Origin: Anaerolineales bacterium
GTDB taxonomy: Bacteria > Chloroflexota > Anaerolineae > Anaerolineales > Villigracilaceae
Direction of reading: 5' to 3'
NCBI GenBank assembly: GCA_011389535.1
Contig: JAABUE010000007.1
Location: 1 to 42,446 of the forward strand
Length of the DNA stretch: 42,446 bases
The notes below the pieces were generated by a model. The model saw nothing but the letters and a program-made list of their open reading frames with translations. It was not told the origin of the DNA and searched no databases. This document shows positions 15,659 to 23,387 of the stretch, piece by piece; position 1 is the first letter of the stretch; every line of letters starts with the position of its first letter. Position numbers and translations under genes: made by a program.

Positions 15659-17050
15659 TTATTTGGAAGCGGGAACTTCCGGGACAATCACATCGAGGTT
15701 GGCATCTACCTCCTCAAGTGTGACTTTGTCTGCTGTCAGGAAAATATCCGCGTTTCCATGACAACTGTTGCAAGATTCATTTTGGGGTGTATTGCGCTGG
15801 ATATTGTGCGGCGTCGCATAGGCCCAGGTAGGAAGTGCGTCAAAATTGGGCAATAGATCTTCGCCATAGAAGGCATAACTTTCAGTATCTACAGGAATGT
15901 GTCGCACAGTGACATATTCATACGGGCGATGGTAATTTGGGTCAGGGTTGCGCCCGATGAAAAAATTCAGGTACGTATTTTGCGTTTCGAAAAACGGATT
16001 CCCTGTTTTCTCACTCACCGCAACATGACAGCCATCACAGCTTGTGTACGAAACCGAATGACATACCTGGCAAGATAGCTTGTCCTTGTGAAGCATGTGC
16101 TGCGGGTTGCTATCTCCGGACGCGCCAACCTGCTCATGGCAGCTCTCACATGACGGGATTTGCGCCCCGGCATAGCGGCTGTCACTGTTGATCAAGGCGA
16201 CGCTTTCGGGGTCTGTGTGACATTCCGTGCATGCGTCAGTGGAATCGTGCATATCCATACCAGCGTGGCAGGAAATGCAATTCATGCGCCCTGCCCGGAA
16301 GTGTACGTCGCCAGGAATGCCTTCATGTTTTCCGAGGTACTCCGAACCCACCCGGCTGCCATGACAGGCGGTGCAGTTGCGCGTCATGGAAGGAGTCTTC
16401 TCAACAACATGCCCACTGATCAGCCCACCACCGACCGAGTTGGGTTGACTGATATGGCAATCACCACAGGTTGTATGACATGATGAGCAGTGGTTGCCAA
16501 ACATGGTATCCAGAGCTTCATGATTTTCAGGGGCAGAGCGGGCTTCCAACGCCGTCCAGTAACCCTCTTGCGTGGAATGTAAACTGGTTTCAAATGCCTG
16601 GTTTTCAACTGAATGGCAGTTACCACAAACTTGTGTCTCGCCTGCACTGGGGTCAGCAATCAGGTCGACATGCGCATCTTCCTTGTCTGGAGCTTGCATG
16701 CCTCCATGGCAGAAATCGCATCTCATCTGATTATGCGGATCTTCCTGGAAATCTTTCTGCGAAACGAGCACTCTTTCCCAAGGCTCCAACGGAGCCACAT
16801 CGCCCCCTCAGCCAACGCCTGATGATTCTTTCTCAACCACTTCTTCAGGCCTGGCTGTGTCAATTAACTGTTCCTTATCCGTGTGGCAAGAAACACAATA
16901 ATCCACCACAACCACTACTTCTACCGTAGGCTCTACCGTCGGTGTGGAGGGGACTGCTGTATTTGTTGGAACGGGTTCTGGCGTTGTAGCCTGACATCCA
17001 ACTAATAACAAAACAAAAGCAAAAATAAGTAATCTTACTTTTTTAATCAA
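15659..17050 (-). CDS. 12-haem cytochrome c lipoprotein with in-frame TGA, candidate selenoprotein
   Basis: A 463-residue reading if the TGA at 16808-16810 is translated. Start TTG at 17048-17050, AGGAG eight bases upstream. Residues 1-19 are a lipoprotein signal (LLLVGC, lipid Cys19), then a Thr/Pro linker and haem motif CVSCH at 52-56. Codon 81 is TGA, in the motif GVG-TGA-GGDVAPLEPWE. The same frame continues with eleven more CXXCH motifs (CDFCH, CGNCH, CSSCH, CGDCH, CTACH, CISCH, CTECH, CESCH, CQVCH, CDGCH, CNSCH) to a TAA. The second part alone has no export signal, though cytochromes c mature outside the membrane, and a hairpin follows the TGA at SECIS distance. I therefore infer selenocysteine. 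Alternatives are a nonsense mutation, a sequencing error, or restart at the GTG at 16796-16798. The likely role is electron transfer at the cell surface. Confidence 0.7.
16782..16796 (-). promoter_or_regulatory. Candidate bacterial SECIS hairpin
   Basis: On the mRNA, GGCUCC pairs perfectly with GGAGCC around the loop GUU. The first loop base is G and it stands 18 bases after the UGA. Bacterial SECIS elements are hairpins just downstream of UGA with a G at the start of the loop, at about 16-37 bases. The pattern fits, but the stem is short and also codes for protein. Confidence 0.55.
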
Positions 17051-17206
17051 GAATCCATCTCCTTTTAGTATCCCTTCATGAATACACAAGGGAAGTTCAG
17101 CAGGTCAAAAAAGCGTCCTCATGGTTACCCTACAACTTCGTTTACCTATACGACTTGTACTTTTCTTCACTTATTGATTTTAATAGGCCCTGCGTCATAA
17201 AGAAAA

Positions 17207-17220
17207 GTGATATATATCAC
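17207..17220. promoter_or_regulatory. Palindromic operator-like site between cytochrome and LysR genes
   Basis: GTGATATATATCAC is a perfect 14-base palindrome with the GTGA-N6-TCAC layout of CRP/FNR-type sites, in the 240-bp gap between divergent genes. It lies 71 bases before the LysR ATG and 157 bases before the cytochrome start. It could equally be a LysR-type site. Confidence 0.45.
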
Positions 17221-17290
17221 ATGTAGAGAAAGGTTTTCCTATGTATAAATATAAGTGTTGCTTATGTGCTAACTTGCACAAGGAGGCTTT

Positions 17291-18250
17291 ATGTTAGATA
17301 CCCATCGCTTACGTGTATTCCTGATTGCAGCAGAAAACCTGAATTTTTCGATAGCTGCAAAACGGTTGCACATGACCCAACCAAGTGTCAGCCAGCATAT
17401 CCAGGCGCTGGAGCAACAATTCGGAACCGAGTTATTCGTCCGCTCCAGCCGGCGTCTGTGCCTGACTGAAGCAGGAGCCGTGCTTGTACCGATGGCAGAG
17501 AAGATGGTTACCATGTCCATGCACGCCCAGGAGGTGATGAATAATCTAAAAGGTGAAGTGCACGGACACTTACTTGTAGGATGCAGTACCACACCCGGAA
17601 AATACATCCTGCCGAAATTGCTATCGAAGTTCATCCATCTTTTTCCGCAGGTGCAGGCAACCTGCCAGGTACAATCCCGCCAGGAAACGCTAAAGCAACT
17701 ATCACAGGGAAAAGTCCACTTAGCGCTGGCCAGCACTCATGAATTCGATAAAAACTGTGAATTTTCTAAATTGTATGAAGACAAGATTGTTCTGGTCGCA
17801 CCGCTTGATCATCCCTGGGCAAAAGAGGGCAGAGCTACTTTGGATGACCTGTTTAATGCACGCCTGATCCTCCGCGAACAGGATTCAGGGACATATAAAG
17901 TCGTCAAGCAAGGGTTGGAAAACTTCGGTACACGTATCGAAGAGTTGCAACCTGTTCTTACCCTGAGCAATGCAGAGGCCATTGCCCTGGCTGTGGAGGA
18001 AGGTTTGGGCGTCGGCTTCGTATCAGAAGTTGTCGTTTCACGTCTGGTTTCCGAGAGGGTCGCTATCATCTATGTTGACGGATTTAGCGAGGGCCTTCGT
18101 CAAGATATCTATATCGGGCGAAATATGTTACAACCCTCCACAATTGCACAAAAAGCTTTTTGGGATTTCGTTACATCGGCTACAAACCAAATTAGCAAAA
18201 CAATTTCATTTGAAGTTCTTAATCCCGGCTTGGCTAGGCGTAATTTATAA
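17291..18250 (+). CDS. LysR-family transcriptional regulator
   Basis: 319 residues, AAGGAGG before the ATG. The N-terminal helix-turn-helix (about 3-62) is typical: RLRVFLIAAENLNFSIAAKRL, TQPSVSQHIQALEQQFGTELFVR and then LTEAGAVLV. The rest is the LysR substrate-binding domain (HLLVGCSTTPGKYILPKLL, LALASTHEFD, VEEGLGVGFVS), close to the CysB/CysL/CbbR type by eye; those sense sulfur or carbon metabolites. The gene is divergent from the cytochrome-rhodanese unit across 240 bp with a palindrome, the usual arrangement for a LysR protein controlling its neighbour. I infer control of that unit by an unknown ligand. Confidence 0.88.
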   Translation: MLDTHRLRVFLIAAENLNFSIAAKRLHMTQPSVSQHIQALEQQFGTELFVRSSRRLCLTEAGAVLVPMAEKMVTMSMHAQEVMNNLKGEVHGHLLVGCSTTPGKYILPKLLSKFIHLFPQVQATCQVQSRQETLKQLSQGKVHLALASTHEFDKNCEFSKLYEDKIVLVAPLDHPWAKEGRATLDDLFNARLILREQDSGTYKVVKQGLENFGTRIEELQPVLTLSNAEAIALAVEEGLGVGFVSEVVVSRLVSERVAIIYVDGFSEGLRQDIYIGRNMLQPSTIAQKAFWDFVTSATNQISKTISFEVLNPGLARRNL

Positions 18251-18364
18251 AAGGAAAGATGTATACTTCATATAATGACGCTTGGCACTATCCACCCCTG
18301 ACCAAAAAGGTGATAATGGGTATGAATTGGCTGATAAGCCATTTTTTGTCCAACTTCTATATCA

Positions 18365-18456
18365 GGACTTACGCAGTGCGCGAAGGGATACCGAAAAAAG
18401 GGTCGCGTGCTGCGCACGCGACCCTTTTTTCGGGCCTCATTCATTTGCGTAAGTCC
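18365..18456. repeat. Palindromic element with terminal inverted repeats, MITE-like (92 bp)
   Basis: GGACTTACGCA (18365-18375) and TGCGTAAGTCC (18446-18456) are perfect inverted ends. Between them is a perfect 20-bp inverted repeat at 18391-18410 and 18414-18433 (arms beginning CCGAAAAAAGGG) with a 3-base loop, whose T6 run would also make it work as a terminator. It lies 22 bases before the ferredoxin gene of the oxidoreductase operon. Confidence 0.7.
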
Positions 18457-18478
18457 AATATATTATAAGGAGTAGTGA

Positions 18479-18721
18479 ATGCCCGCTAAAGGTTGGATTG
18501 AAGTCAGCGACAGATATTGTAAAGGTTGTGAGTTATGTGTCAGCGCCTGTCCGCAGGATGTGCTCGAACTGGACAAAGAGCGCCTGACCCCCAAGGGCTA
18601 CCACCCGGCCCACATTTTCAAGGAGGGCTGCACAGGCTGCGCGATCTGCGCGCTGGTCTGCCCGGATGCGGCCATTACTGTGTACCGCGAAATTACCAAG
18701 GCGGTTCCTGCCGCCGTATAA
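18479..18721 (+). CDS. 2-oxoacid:ferredoxin oxidoreductase, delta (ferredoxin) subunit
   Basis: 80 residues, AAGGAG before the ATG. Two [4Fe-4S] motifs, CKGCELCVSACP and CTGCAICALVCP, with the delta-subunit hallmark GWIEVSDRYCKGCELC. It is the first of four genes in the order delta, alpha, beta, gamma, the arrangement of 2-oxoglutarate or branched-chain 2-oxoacid oxidoreductases. It should carry electrons from the beta subunit to free ferredoxin. A hairpin (18727-18755) and a 54-bp gap separate it from the alpha gene. Confidence 0.9.
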   Translation: MPAKGWIEVSDRYCKGCELCVSACPQDVLELDKERLTPKGYHPAHIFKEGCTGCAICALVCPDAAITVYREITKAVPAAV

Positions 18722-18726
18722 GTTCA

Positions 18727-18755
18727 TAAGGGCGTAGCACAATGCTACGCCCTTA
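18727..18755. repeat. Hairpin between delta and alpha genes
   Basis: TAAGGGCGTAGCA pairs perfectly with TGCTACGCCCTTA (13 bp, 3-base loop). There is no T-run after it, so it is more likely a small palindromic repeat or mRNA-stability element than a terminator. It begins five bases after the stop codon of the ferredoxin gene. Confidence 0.55.
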
Positions 18756-18775
18756 CAATTTCACCTGGAGAACAT

Positions 18776-19891
18776 ATGCCAAGAGAACTTCTAAAAGGAA
18801 ATGTAGCCATAGCAGAGGCCGCTATCCGCGCCGGTCTTGAGGCCTATTTCGGTTACCCGATTACCCCTCAGACTGAGATTCTCGAACACTTCGCTCGCCG
18901 TATGCCTGAACTCGGGCGCGCTTTTGTACAGGCCGAGAGCGAGGTGGCAGCCATCAATATGGTCTACGGGGCGGCCTGCACAGGGGTGCGCGTCATGTCG
19001 ACCTCTTCCAGCCCGGGCATGAGCCTGATGATGGAAGGCCTCTCCTATATCATGGGAACCGAGATCCCGGTTGTGCTGGTCAACGTGATGCGCGGCGGAC
19101 CAGGCCTGGGCAACATTGCGCCCTCGCAGGGCGACTACAACCAGGCTGTCCACGGCGGCGGGCACGGGGATTACAACCCGATCGTGCTGGCTCCGTCCAC
19201 GGTCCAGGAAGCCATCGACATGACGGTTCTTTCCTTCGACCTCGCGGAGCGCTACCGCACCGCCTGCATCGTCATCGCTGACGGCTCGATCGGCCAGATG
19301 ATGGAACCAGCCGAGCTCCCGCCGATGCAGCCCGTCAAACGCAAGGACTGGGAATGGGCTACAAATGGCGCCATCGGTCGCGAAAGACGGATTTTAAGTT
19401 CCATTTATATCGAACCCGCTGAAGAAGAAGTGGCCAACCTGCGCATGTTCAAACGCTGGCAGGAAATCCAGAAGAACGAAGTCCGGTACAAAGAATATCA
19501 TCTGGAGGATGCTGATTTTGTGGTGGTCGGTTTCGGCACCGCCGGACGCGTAGCGCTCTCGGCCGTGCGGACTGCTCGCCAGCAAGGCATCAAGGTCGGG
19601 CTCTTGCGGCCCATCACGGTCAATCCGTTCCCCTACGATGTGCTGGATGAGCTGTCGAAACGGGCGCAAGCCTTTTTAGTGGTAGAGATGAACATGGGAC
19701 AGATGCTCAACGATGTGCAGCTGGCCGTCAAGGGCAGGGTCCCGGTCGAATTCTACGGACGCCCCGGCGGCGTGGTTCCCTTCCCGGATGAAATCCTGAG
19801 CGAAATCCAGCGCGTTGCAACGACGGACTTGCAGGTCGTATCGGACCCGCGGCATGCCTGGTATGAGCGCATGGTAGAGTACTTGAAATAG
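18776..19891 (+). CDS. vorB: 2-oxoacid:ferredoxin oxidoreductase, alpha subunit (VorB/KorA type)
   Basis: 371 residues. The sequence follows the VorB/KorA pattern throughout: LLKGNVAIAEAAIRAG, YFGYPITPQTEILEH, QAESEVAAINMVYGAA, MSTSSSPGMSLM, VNVMRGGPGLGNIAPSQGDY and DGSIGQMMEPAELP. This subunit forms the pyrimidine-side part of the thiamine diphosphate site, with the domain III region after residue 230. The complex decarboxylates a 2-oxoacid with CoA to an acyl-CoA and reduces ferredoxin. VorB-like sequence suggests 3-methyl-2-oxobutanoate, but 2-oxoglutarate is also possible and cannot be decided by eye. It starts with GGAG about six bases before the ATG. Confidence 0.9.
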   Translation: MPRELLKGNVAIAEAAIRAGLEAYFGYPITPQTEILEHFARRMPELGRAFVQAESEVAAINMVYGAACTGVRVMSTSSSPGMSLMMEGLSYIMGTEIPVVLVNVMRGGPGLGNIAPSQGDYNQAVHGGGHGDYNPIVLAPSTVQEAIDMTVLSFDLAERYRTACIVIADGSIGQMMEPAELPPMQPVKRKDWEWATNGAIGRERRILSSIYIEPAEEEVANLRMFKRWQEIQKNEVRYKEYHLEDADFVVVGFGTAGRVALSAVRTARQQGIKVGLLRPITVNPFPYDVLDELSKRAQAFLVVEMNMGQMLNDVQLAVKGRVPVEFYGRPGGVVPFPDEILSEIQRVATTDLQVVSDPRHAWYERMVEYLK

Positions 19892-19900
19892 AGGCGGATG

Positions 19901-20677
19901 ATGGCAACCTTAATAAAACCAGAAAATTTAGTATATCAGCGCCCTGAGGCGTTCACCGAATTCCCGACCCATTACTGCCCCGGCTGCACGCACGGGGTGG
20001 CGCACCGTCTGATCGCCGAAGTGTTGGATGAGATGAAAATTATCGACCGCACGATTGGCGTCGCGCCGGTTGGCTGCTCGGTGTTTGCTTACAACTACTT
20101 CGATTGTGATTTCGTCGAGGCGGCACACGGGCGCGCTCCGGCCATGGCAACCGGCATCAAAAGAGTCTTACCGGACCGTGTGGTTTTCACCTACCAGGGT
20201 GACGGCGATCTTGCCTCCATCGGCATGGCAGAGATCATGCACGCTGCCGGACGCGGCGAAAACATTACGGTGATTTTCATCAACAACGCCATCTACGGCA
20301 TGACCAGTGGCCAAATGGCGCCTACCTCTTTACCGGGAATGAAAACAACCTCTTCCCCGCTGGGCCGCGACGTGGAAATACATGGCTATCCCTTGCGCAT
20401 GTCGGAAATTCTTGCCAATCTGGATGGAGCAGGCTACATTGCTCGTCGTTCGCTGCATGACCCCAAGAATATCCGCATGGCAAAGAAGGCTATCCGCATT
20501 GCGTTCGAAACCCAGGTACGCGGGCTGGGATTTGCGATGGTCGAGTTGCTCTCCACCTGCCCGACCAACTGGGGCATTACCCCGCTTGAGTCGCTTACCT
20601 GGCTGGAAGAGCATATGATCCCGGCCTACCCGCTTGGTGATTATAAAGTTGCGCCGGGCGTGGCGGAAATAAAATAA
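19901..20677 (+). CDS. 2-oxoacid:ferredoxin oxidoreductase, beta (TPP-binding) subunit
   Basis: 258 residues. Two ATG codons in a row (19898 and 19901); GAGG at 19891-19894 favours the second by spacing. The thiamine diphosphate motif is GDGDLASIG ... [12 protein letters not shown], and the FeS/substrate region begins [33 protein letters not shown] and [16 protein letters not shown] are characteristic of this subunit. It starts nine bases after the alpha stop codon and is clearly in the same operon. The mature subunit contributes the decarboxylation site and passes electrons to the delta subunit. Confidence 0.92.
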   Translation: MATLIKPENLVYQRPEAFTEFPTHYCPGCTHGVAHRLIAEVLDEMKIIDRTIGVAPVGCSVFAYNYFDCDFVEAAHGRAPAMATGIKRVLPDRVVFTYQGDGDLASIGMAEIMHAAGRGENITVIFINNAIYGMTSGQMAPTSLPGMKTTSSPLGRDVEIHGYPLRMSEILANLDGAGYIARRSLHDPKNIRMAKKAIRIAFETQVRGLGFAMVELLSTCPTNWGITPLESLTWLEEHMIPAYPLGDYKVAPGVAEIK

Positions 20678-20688
20678 TAATTCTAAAG

Positions 20689-20826
20689 TGTCATTACGAG
20701 GAGGGTTGAGTAGCCCGTGTTCGTTGGGCGTATCGAAACCCGACGAAGCAATCTCATACTTATTAGTAATTTGAGATTGCCAAAGTGCCCGAAAGGGTAC
20801 GCTCCCTACGGTCGCTCGCAATGACA
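20689..20826. repeat. Dispersed palindromic repeat, copy 2 (138 bp)
   Basis: Begins TGTCATTACGAGGAG and ends CGCTCGCAATGACA, with internal CGACGAAGCAATC and GAGATTGCC. The blocks match 11437..11581 although the rest has diverged. It fills nearly all the space between the beta and gamma genes of the operon and ends 12 bases before the gamma ATG. Confidence 0.75.
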
Positions 20827-20838
20827 AATGGAGAACCA

Positions 20839-21399
20839 ATGCAAAAAGAAATTCTCATCGCTGGTTTTGGTGGACAGGGTGTGCTCTTTGCGGGTCAGGT
20901 AATGGCCTACGCAGCCATGGACACCGGTCACGAAGTTACCTGGATCCCGTCCTATGGTCCTGAAATGCGCGGCGGCACGGCTAACTGCACGGTCGTCATC
21001 TCAGATGAAGAAATTGGCTCACCGCTGGTCAAAAATCCGCCCGCGGTCGTTGCTCTAAACCTGCCATCTTTTGACAAATATGAAAATCTCGTTCAGACAG
21101 GTGGCGTGGTTGTCGTCAATGAATCAATGGTAGATCGGAAAGCGGAACGCAAAGACATCACAGTTATCTACGTGCCCGGCAACGAAATGGCCGAAGCCTG
21201 CGGCAACCGCCGCCTGCTTAACATGGTCATGACCGGGGCATTGCTGGCGGCCTTTCCGGTCTTGAAAATGGAGGATGTCAAAGCTGCGTTGAAAGCGCAC
21301 TTACCCGCCAAACACCAAAAATTGATCCCCAACAACTTCGATGCCATGGAAAAAGGGTTTGCACACGCCAGGGCTCAATTGGAAGGCATACCCGCATAA
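20839..21399 (+). CDS. 2-oxoacid:ferredoxin oxidoreductase, gamma subunit
   Basis: 186 residues from the ATG at 20839 with GGAG five bases before it; the open frame extends upstream into the repeat and those codons are not likely used. The gamma-subunit motif [18 protein letters not shown] is at the N-terminus, followed by [16 protein letters not shown] and [11 protein letters not shown]-like residues. This domain contacts CoA in oxidoreductases of this class. It is the last gene of the four and is followed by a terminator, so the operon is complete. Confidence 0.9.
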   Translation: MQKEILIAGFGGQGVLFAGQVMAYAAMDTGHEVTWIPSYGPEMRGGTANCTVVISDEEIGSPLVKNPPAVVALNLPSFDKYENLVQTGGVVVVNESMVDRKAERKDITVIYVPGNEMAEACGNRRLLNMVMTGALLAAFPVLKMEDVKAALKAHLPAKHQKLIPNNFDAMEKGFAHARAQLEGIPA

Positions 21400-21412
21400 G
21401 ATAATCGATGCG

Positions 21413-21452
21413 ATTCAACAAGCCTGCCTCAGATGAGGCAGGCTTGTTGAAT
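21413..21452 (+). terminator. Terminator of the oxidoreductase operon
   Basis: A perfect 19-bp inverted repeat, ATTCAACAAGCCTGCCTCA with its inverse, starts 14 bases after the gamma stop codon and ends in TTT. The effective loop is about 4 bases. Confidence 0.75.
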
Positions 21453-21528
21453 TTGACAAATCCGGTTGTATTTTGCTGAAAATAAGCGTATGATTAGAAA
21501 AACATTCATTCTTATCGTGAGGGTACCT

Positions 21529-22470
21529 ATGGAACAGGCAAAACAACTGAGTGAGCTCTTCGCATCAGAACAAAGAGAATTCGACCTGGCAGCAGAGAAA
21601 TATCGAAAAGCGTTCAAACAACTAAAGCCGCTTTCAATCCTTGGGAGTTTGCCTACTCCCCCTGTCCATCGTGCTGCTTATTCCGATCGCATGGCCTGGA
21701 TCTTAGCCCATATGGCCAGGCTGGCTTACATCAAGTTCGAAGAAAGCCCATTGGAAGTAGAACGCCTGGAGTATTGCCTCCAAAGCGGTTGGTTCAACCT
21801 GATCAAAACCTTCAATAAAAAAGGCACCCAGGCTTTTCTTGCCAAGAACAACGAGTTTGCAGTGCTGTCCTTCAGGGGGACTCAGCCAAACAAATGGGAA
21901 GATGTTAGAACCGATCTGCGTGTCCTCAAATTAAGGACTGTGGATGGCAAGGTCCACATCGGATTTAAAAGTGCATTCGATGATGTCAGAGACGCAATCA
22001 CGGAAGAACTTCGCAAGCACCTTGGCGAGATGCCGCTTTATATCACCGGTCATTCGCTTGGCGCCGCGCTGGCAACGGTTGCCGCCCAGGAGATCGAAGA
22101 GGAATTCAATGATCAGGTTGCGGCCTGCTACACATTCGGGAGTCCGAGAGTTGGCGATGGCAAATACGAAAAAGCCATCAAGATTCCCTTTTATCGCATT
22201 GTAAATACGACCGATATCGTTACCCTGATCCCCTTTCTTTTGGGGACATTTGTTCACGTAGGAGATACGCGGTACCTAAGCCGTCGCAAGATCAATGATG
22301 TATATGTCCTTTATAGAGGCATGCCCTCTTTTACGAGAGTGCTGGAATCAATCATAGAGACTATGTCAGCATTGTTCCACTTATCAAACCCCATCGGCCC
22401 GTGGATCAAAGCACACGATATGGAAATCTATATCGACAAACTCGAAAGGTATGCAAAGTCAAGAAATTGA
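21529..22470 (+). CDS. Class 3 lipase-like alpha/beta-hydrolase
   Basis: 313 residues from the ATG at 21529 (GAGGG five bases before it; the open frame continues upstream but lacks such support). The lipase class 3 fold is shown by FRGTQPNKWEDVRTDL, HIGFKSAFDDV, the nucleophile elbow GHSLGAAL (Ser176), FGSPRVGDGKY, Asp229 in NTTDIVTLIPF and His296 near the end (AHDMEIYID). The triad is complete. No signal peptide is visible, so it may act inside the cell or on membrane lipids. A TTGACA at 21453-21458 just after the operon terminator may be its -35 box, but no clear -10 follows. Confidence 0.85.
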   Translation: MEQAKQLSELFASEQREFDLAAEKYRKAFKQLKPLSILGSLPTPPVHRAAYSDRMAWILAHMARLAYIKFEESPLEVERLEYCLQSGWFNLIKTFNKKGTQAFLAKNNEFAVLSFRGTQPNKWEDVRTDLRVLKLRTVDGKVHIGFKSAFDDVRDAITEELRKHLGEMPLYITGHSLGAALATVAAQEIEEEFNDQVAACYTFGSPRVGDGKYEKAIKIPFYRIVNTTDIVTLIPFLLGTFVHVGDTRYLSRRKINDVYVLYRGMPSFTRVLESIIETMSALFHLSNPIGPWIKAHDMEIYIDKLERYAKSRN

Positions 22471-22506
22471 ACACCCTGAAATAAGGAGCAGGAGTGAATT
22501 AGGCAG

Positions 22507-22536
22507 AGCCACCGTTTTGCGGGTGGCTTATTTTTT
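22507..22536 (+). terminator. Terminator of the lipase gene
   Basis: AGCCACC/GGTGGCT (7 bp, 8-base loop) followed by TATTTTTT, 36 bases after the stop codon. Confidence 0.75.
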
Positions 22537-22572
22537 ATACCTGCCCAGGGAGGTAAAGCAGAAAATAAGGTT

Positions 22573-23331
22573 TTATAAATCTACGCCTAATACGCGCGAA
22601 CCGGTGGGTCCCTCGCTGCCGCCTTCCGGCTCGACGGTTACTCCGACGCCCACGTATTGCTCGAGCGGTTGTGGTGACCAGATGGTTGCTGTGGTATAGC
22701 CGTGATCCTCCAGCGGCCTGAATAGTCCCCCGCTGGTGCGCCCTCCTTCAGAGTCGATCAACCATACCTGGTAAGTTTGCCCGGCCTCTACCTGGGGCAG
22801 GTTCCACAGGACAAGCACAGCCACTCTCTTGTCTTTGTCCACGAGCATGGAACCGGCTAGATTCTCAACATCAGCCTGGACAGGTCGCGCCTGTGTGCTT
22901 GGATATGCCAACATGGCAATAGCAGTCTGGTCCTGGGAAAGACGCTCAGCCAGCCTGGATTGTCTTTGTTGAAGCTCACGAATTTGCAGTGTAGAAAAAA
23001 TATTCAGGCCGAGCAGAAGGAGCAGGGCCACAGTAGAAGCAATCTGTCCAAGTGGGAATCGCCTAAAAATATTGGCAAACAGTTTTGTAGTCCGTGACTG
23101 ATGGGATGGGAGCCTGTCGATTAAAGCCGAACGCAATCTCGCGGGGGGCGTCCGCAGCGGGATAGACTCCAACAGGCCAGAGGCTATGGATTGATAATCT
23201 GCTAACTCTGACTGGCATTTCTGACAATCTGCCAGGTGGGATTCAAGCGCACGAAGTTCATCCGCATCCAGTGCGCCAAGGGCATAAGCGGCAAGGTTAT
23301 CTCGATAAGGAAGGCAGCGTTCGTCAGACAT
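22573..23331 (-). CDS. Anti-sigma factor, RskA type
   Basis: 252 residues. N-terminal zinc-binding anti-sigma domain with ESHLADCQKCQSEL (H-x3-C-x2-C pattern, about 31-39). One membrane span at about 94-113 (LGQIASTVALLLLLGLNIF). The C-terminal RskA domain is extracytoplasmic (VLVLWNLPQVEAGQTYQVWLIDSEGG and an ATIWSPQPLEQYVGVGVTVEPEGG stretch). It would hold the ECF sigma factor encoded upstream inactive at the membrane until the outer domain is degraded or changed. It follows the sigma gene by 56 bases on the same strand. Cognate pairing is inferred from position. Confidence 0.85.
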   Translation of the reverse strand: MSDERCLPYRDNLAAYALGALDADELRALESHLADCQKCQSELADYQSIASGLLESIPLRTPPARLRSALIDRLPSHQSRTTKLFANIFRRFPLGQIASTVALLLLLGLNIFSTLQIRELQQRQSRLAERLSQDQTAIAMLAYPSTQARPVQADVENLAGSMLVDKDKRVAVLVLWNLPQVEAGQTYQVWLIDSEGGRTSGGLFRPLEDHGYTTATIWSPQPLEQYVGVGVTVEPEGGSEGPTGSRVLGVDL

Positions 23332-23387
23332 GGGACACCTGAAATATTCACTCTATTTGTAATACGCTTATATTGCTTCTTTTAGAT

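Noticed and set aside
16796-16807. Reading the cytochrome as two independent genes, the second starting at GTG (16796-16798) with GAGGGGG before it
   Set aside because: The start is possible, but the product would have eleven haem sites and no export signal, and the frame is continuous with the lipoprotein part through one TGA. I keep it only as an alternative.
20785-20838. Upstream in-frame extension of the gamma subunit
   Set aside because: Encoded by repeat copy 2; GGAG precedes the ATG at 20839 and the family motif begins right after.
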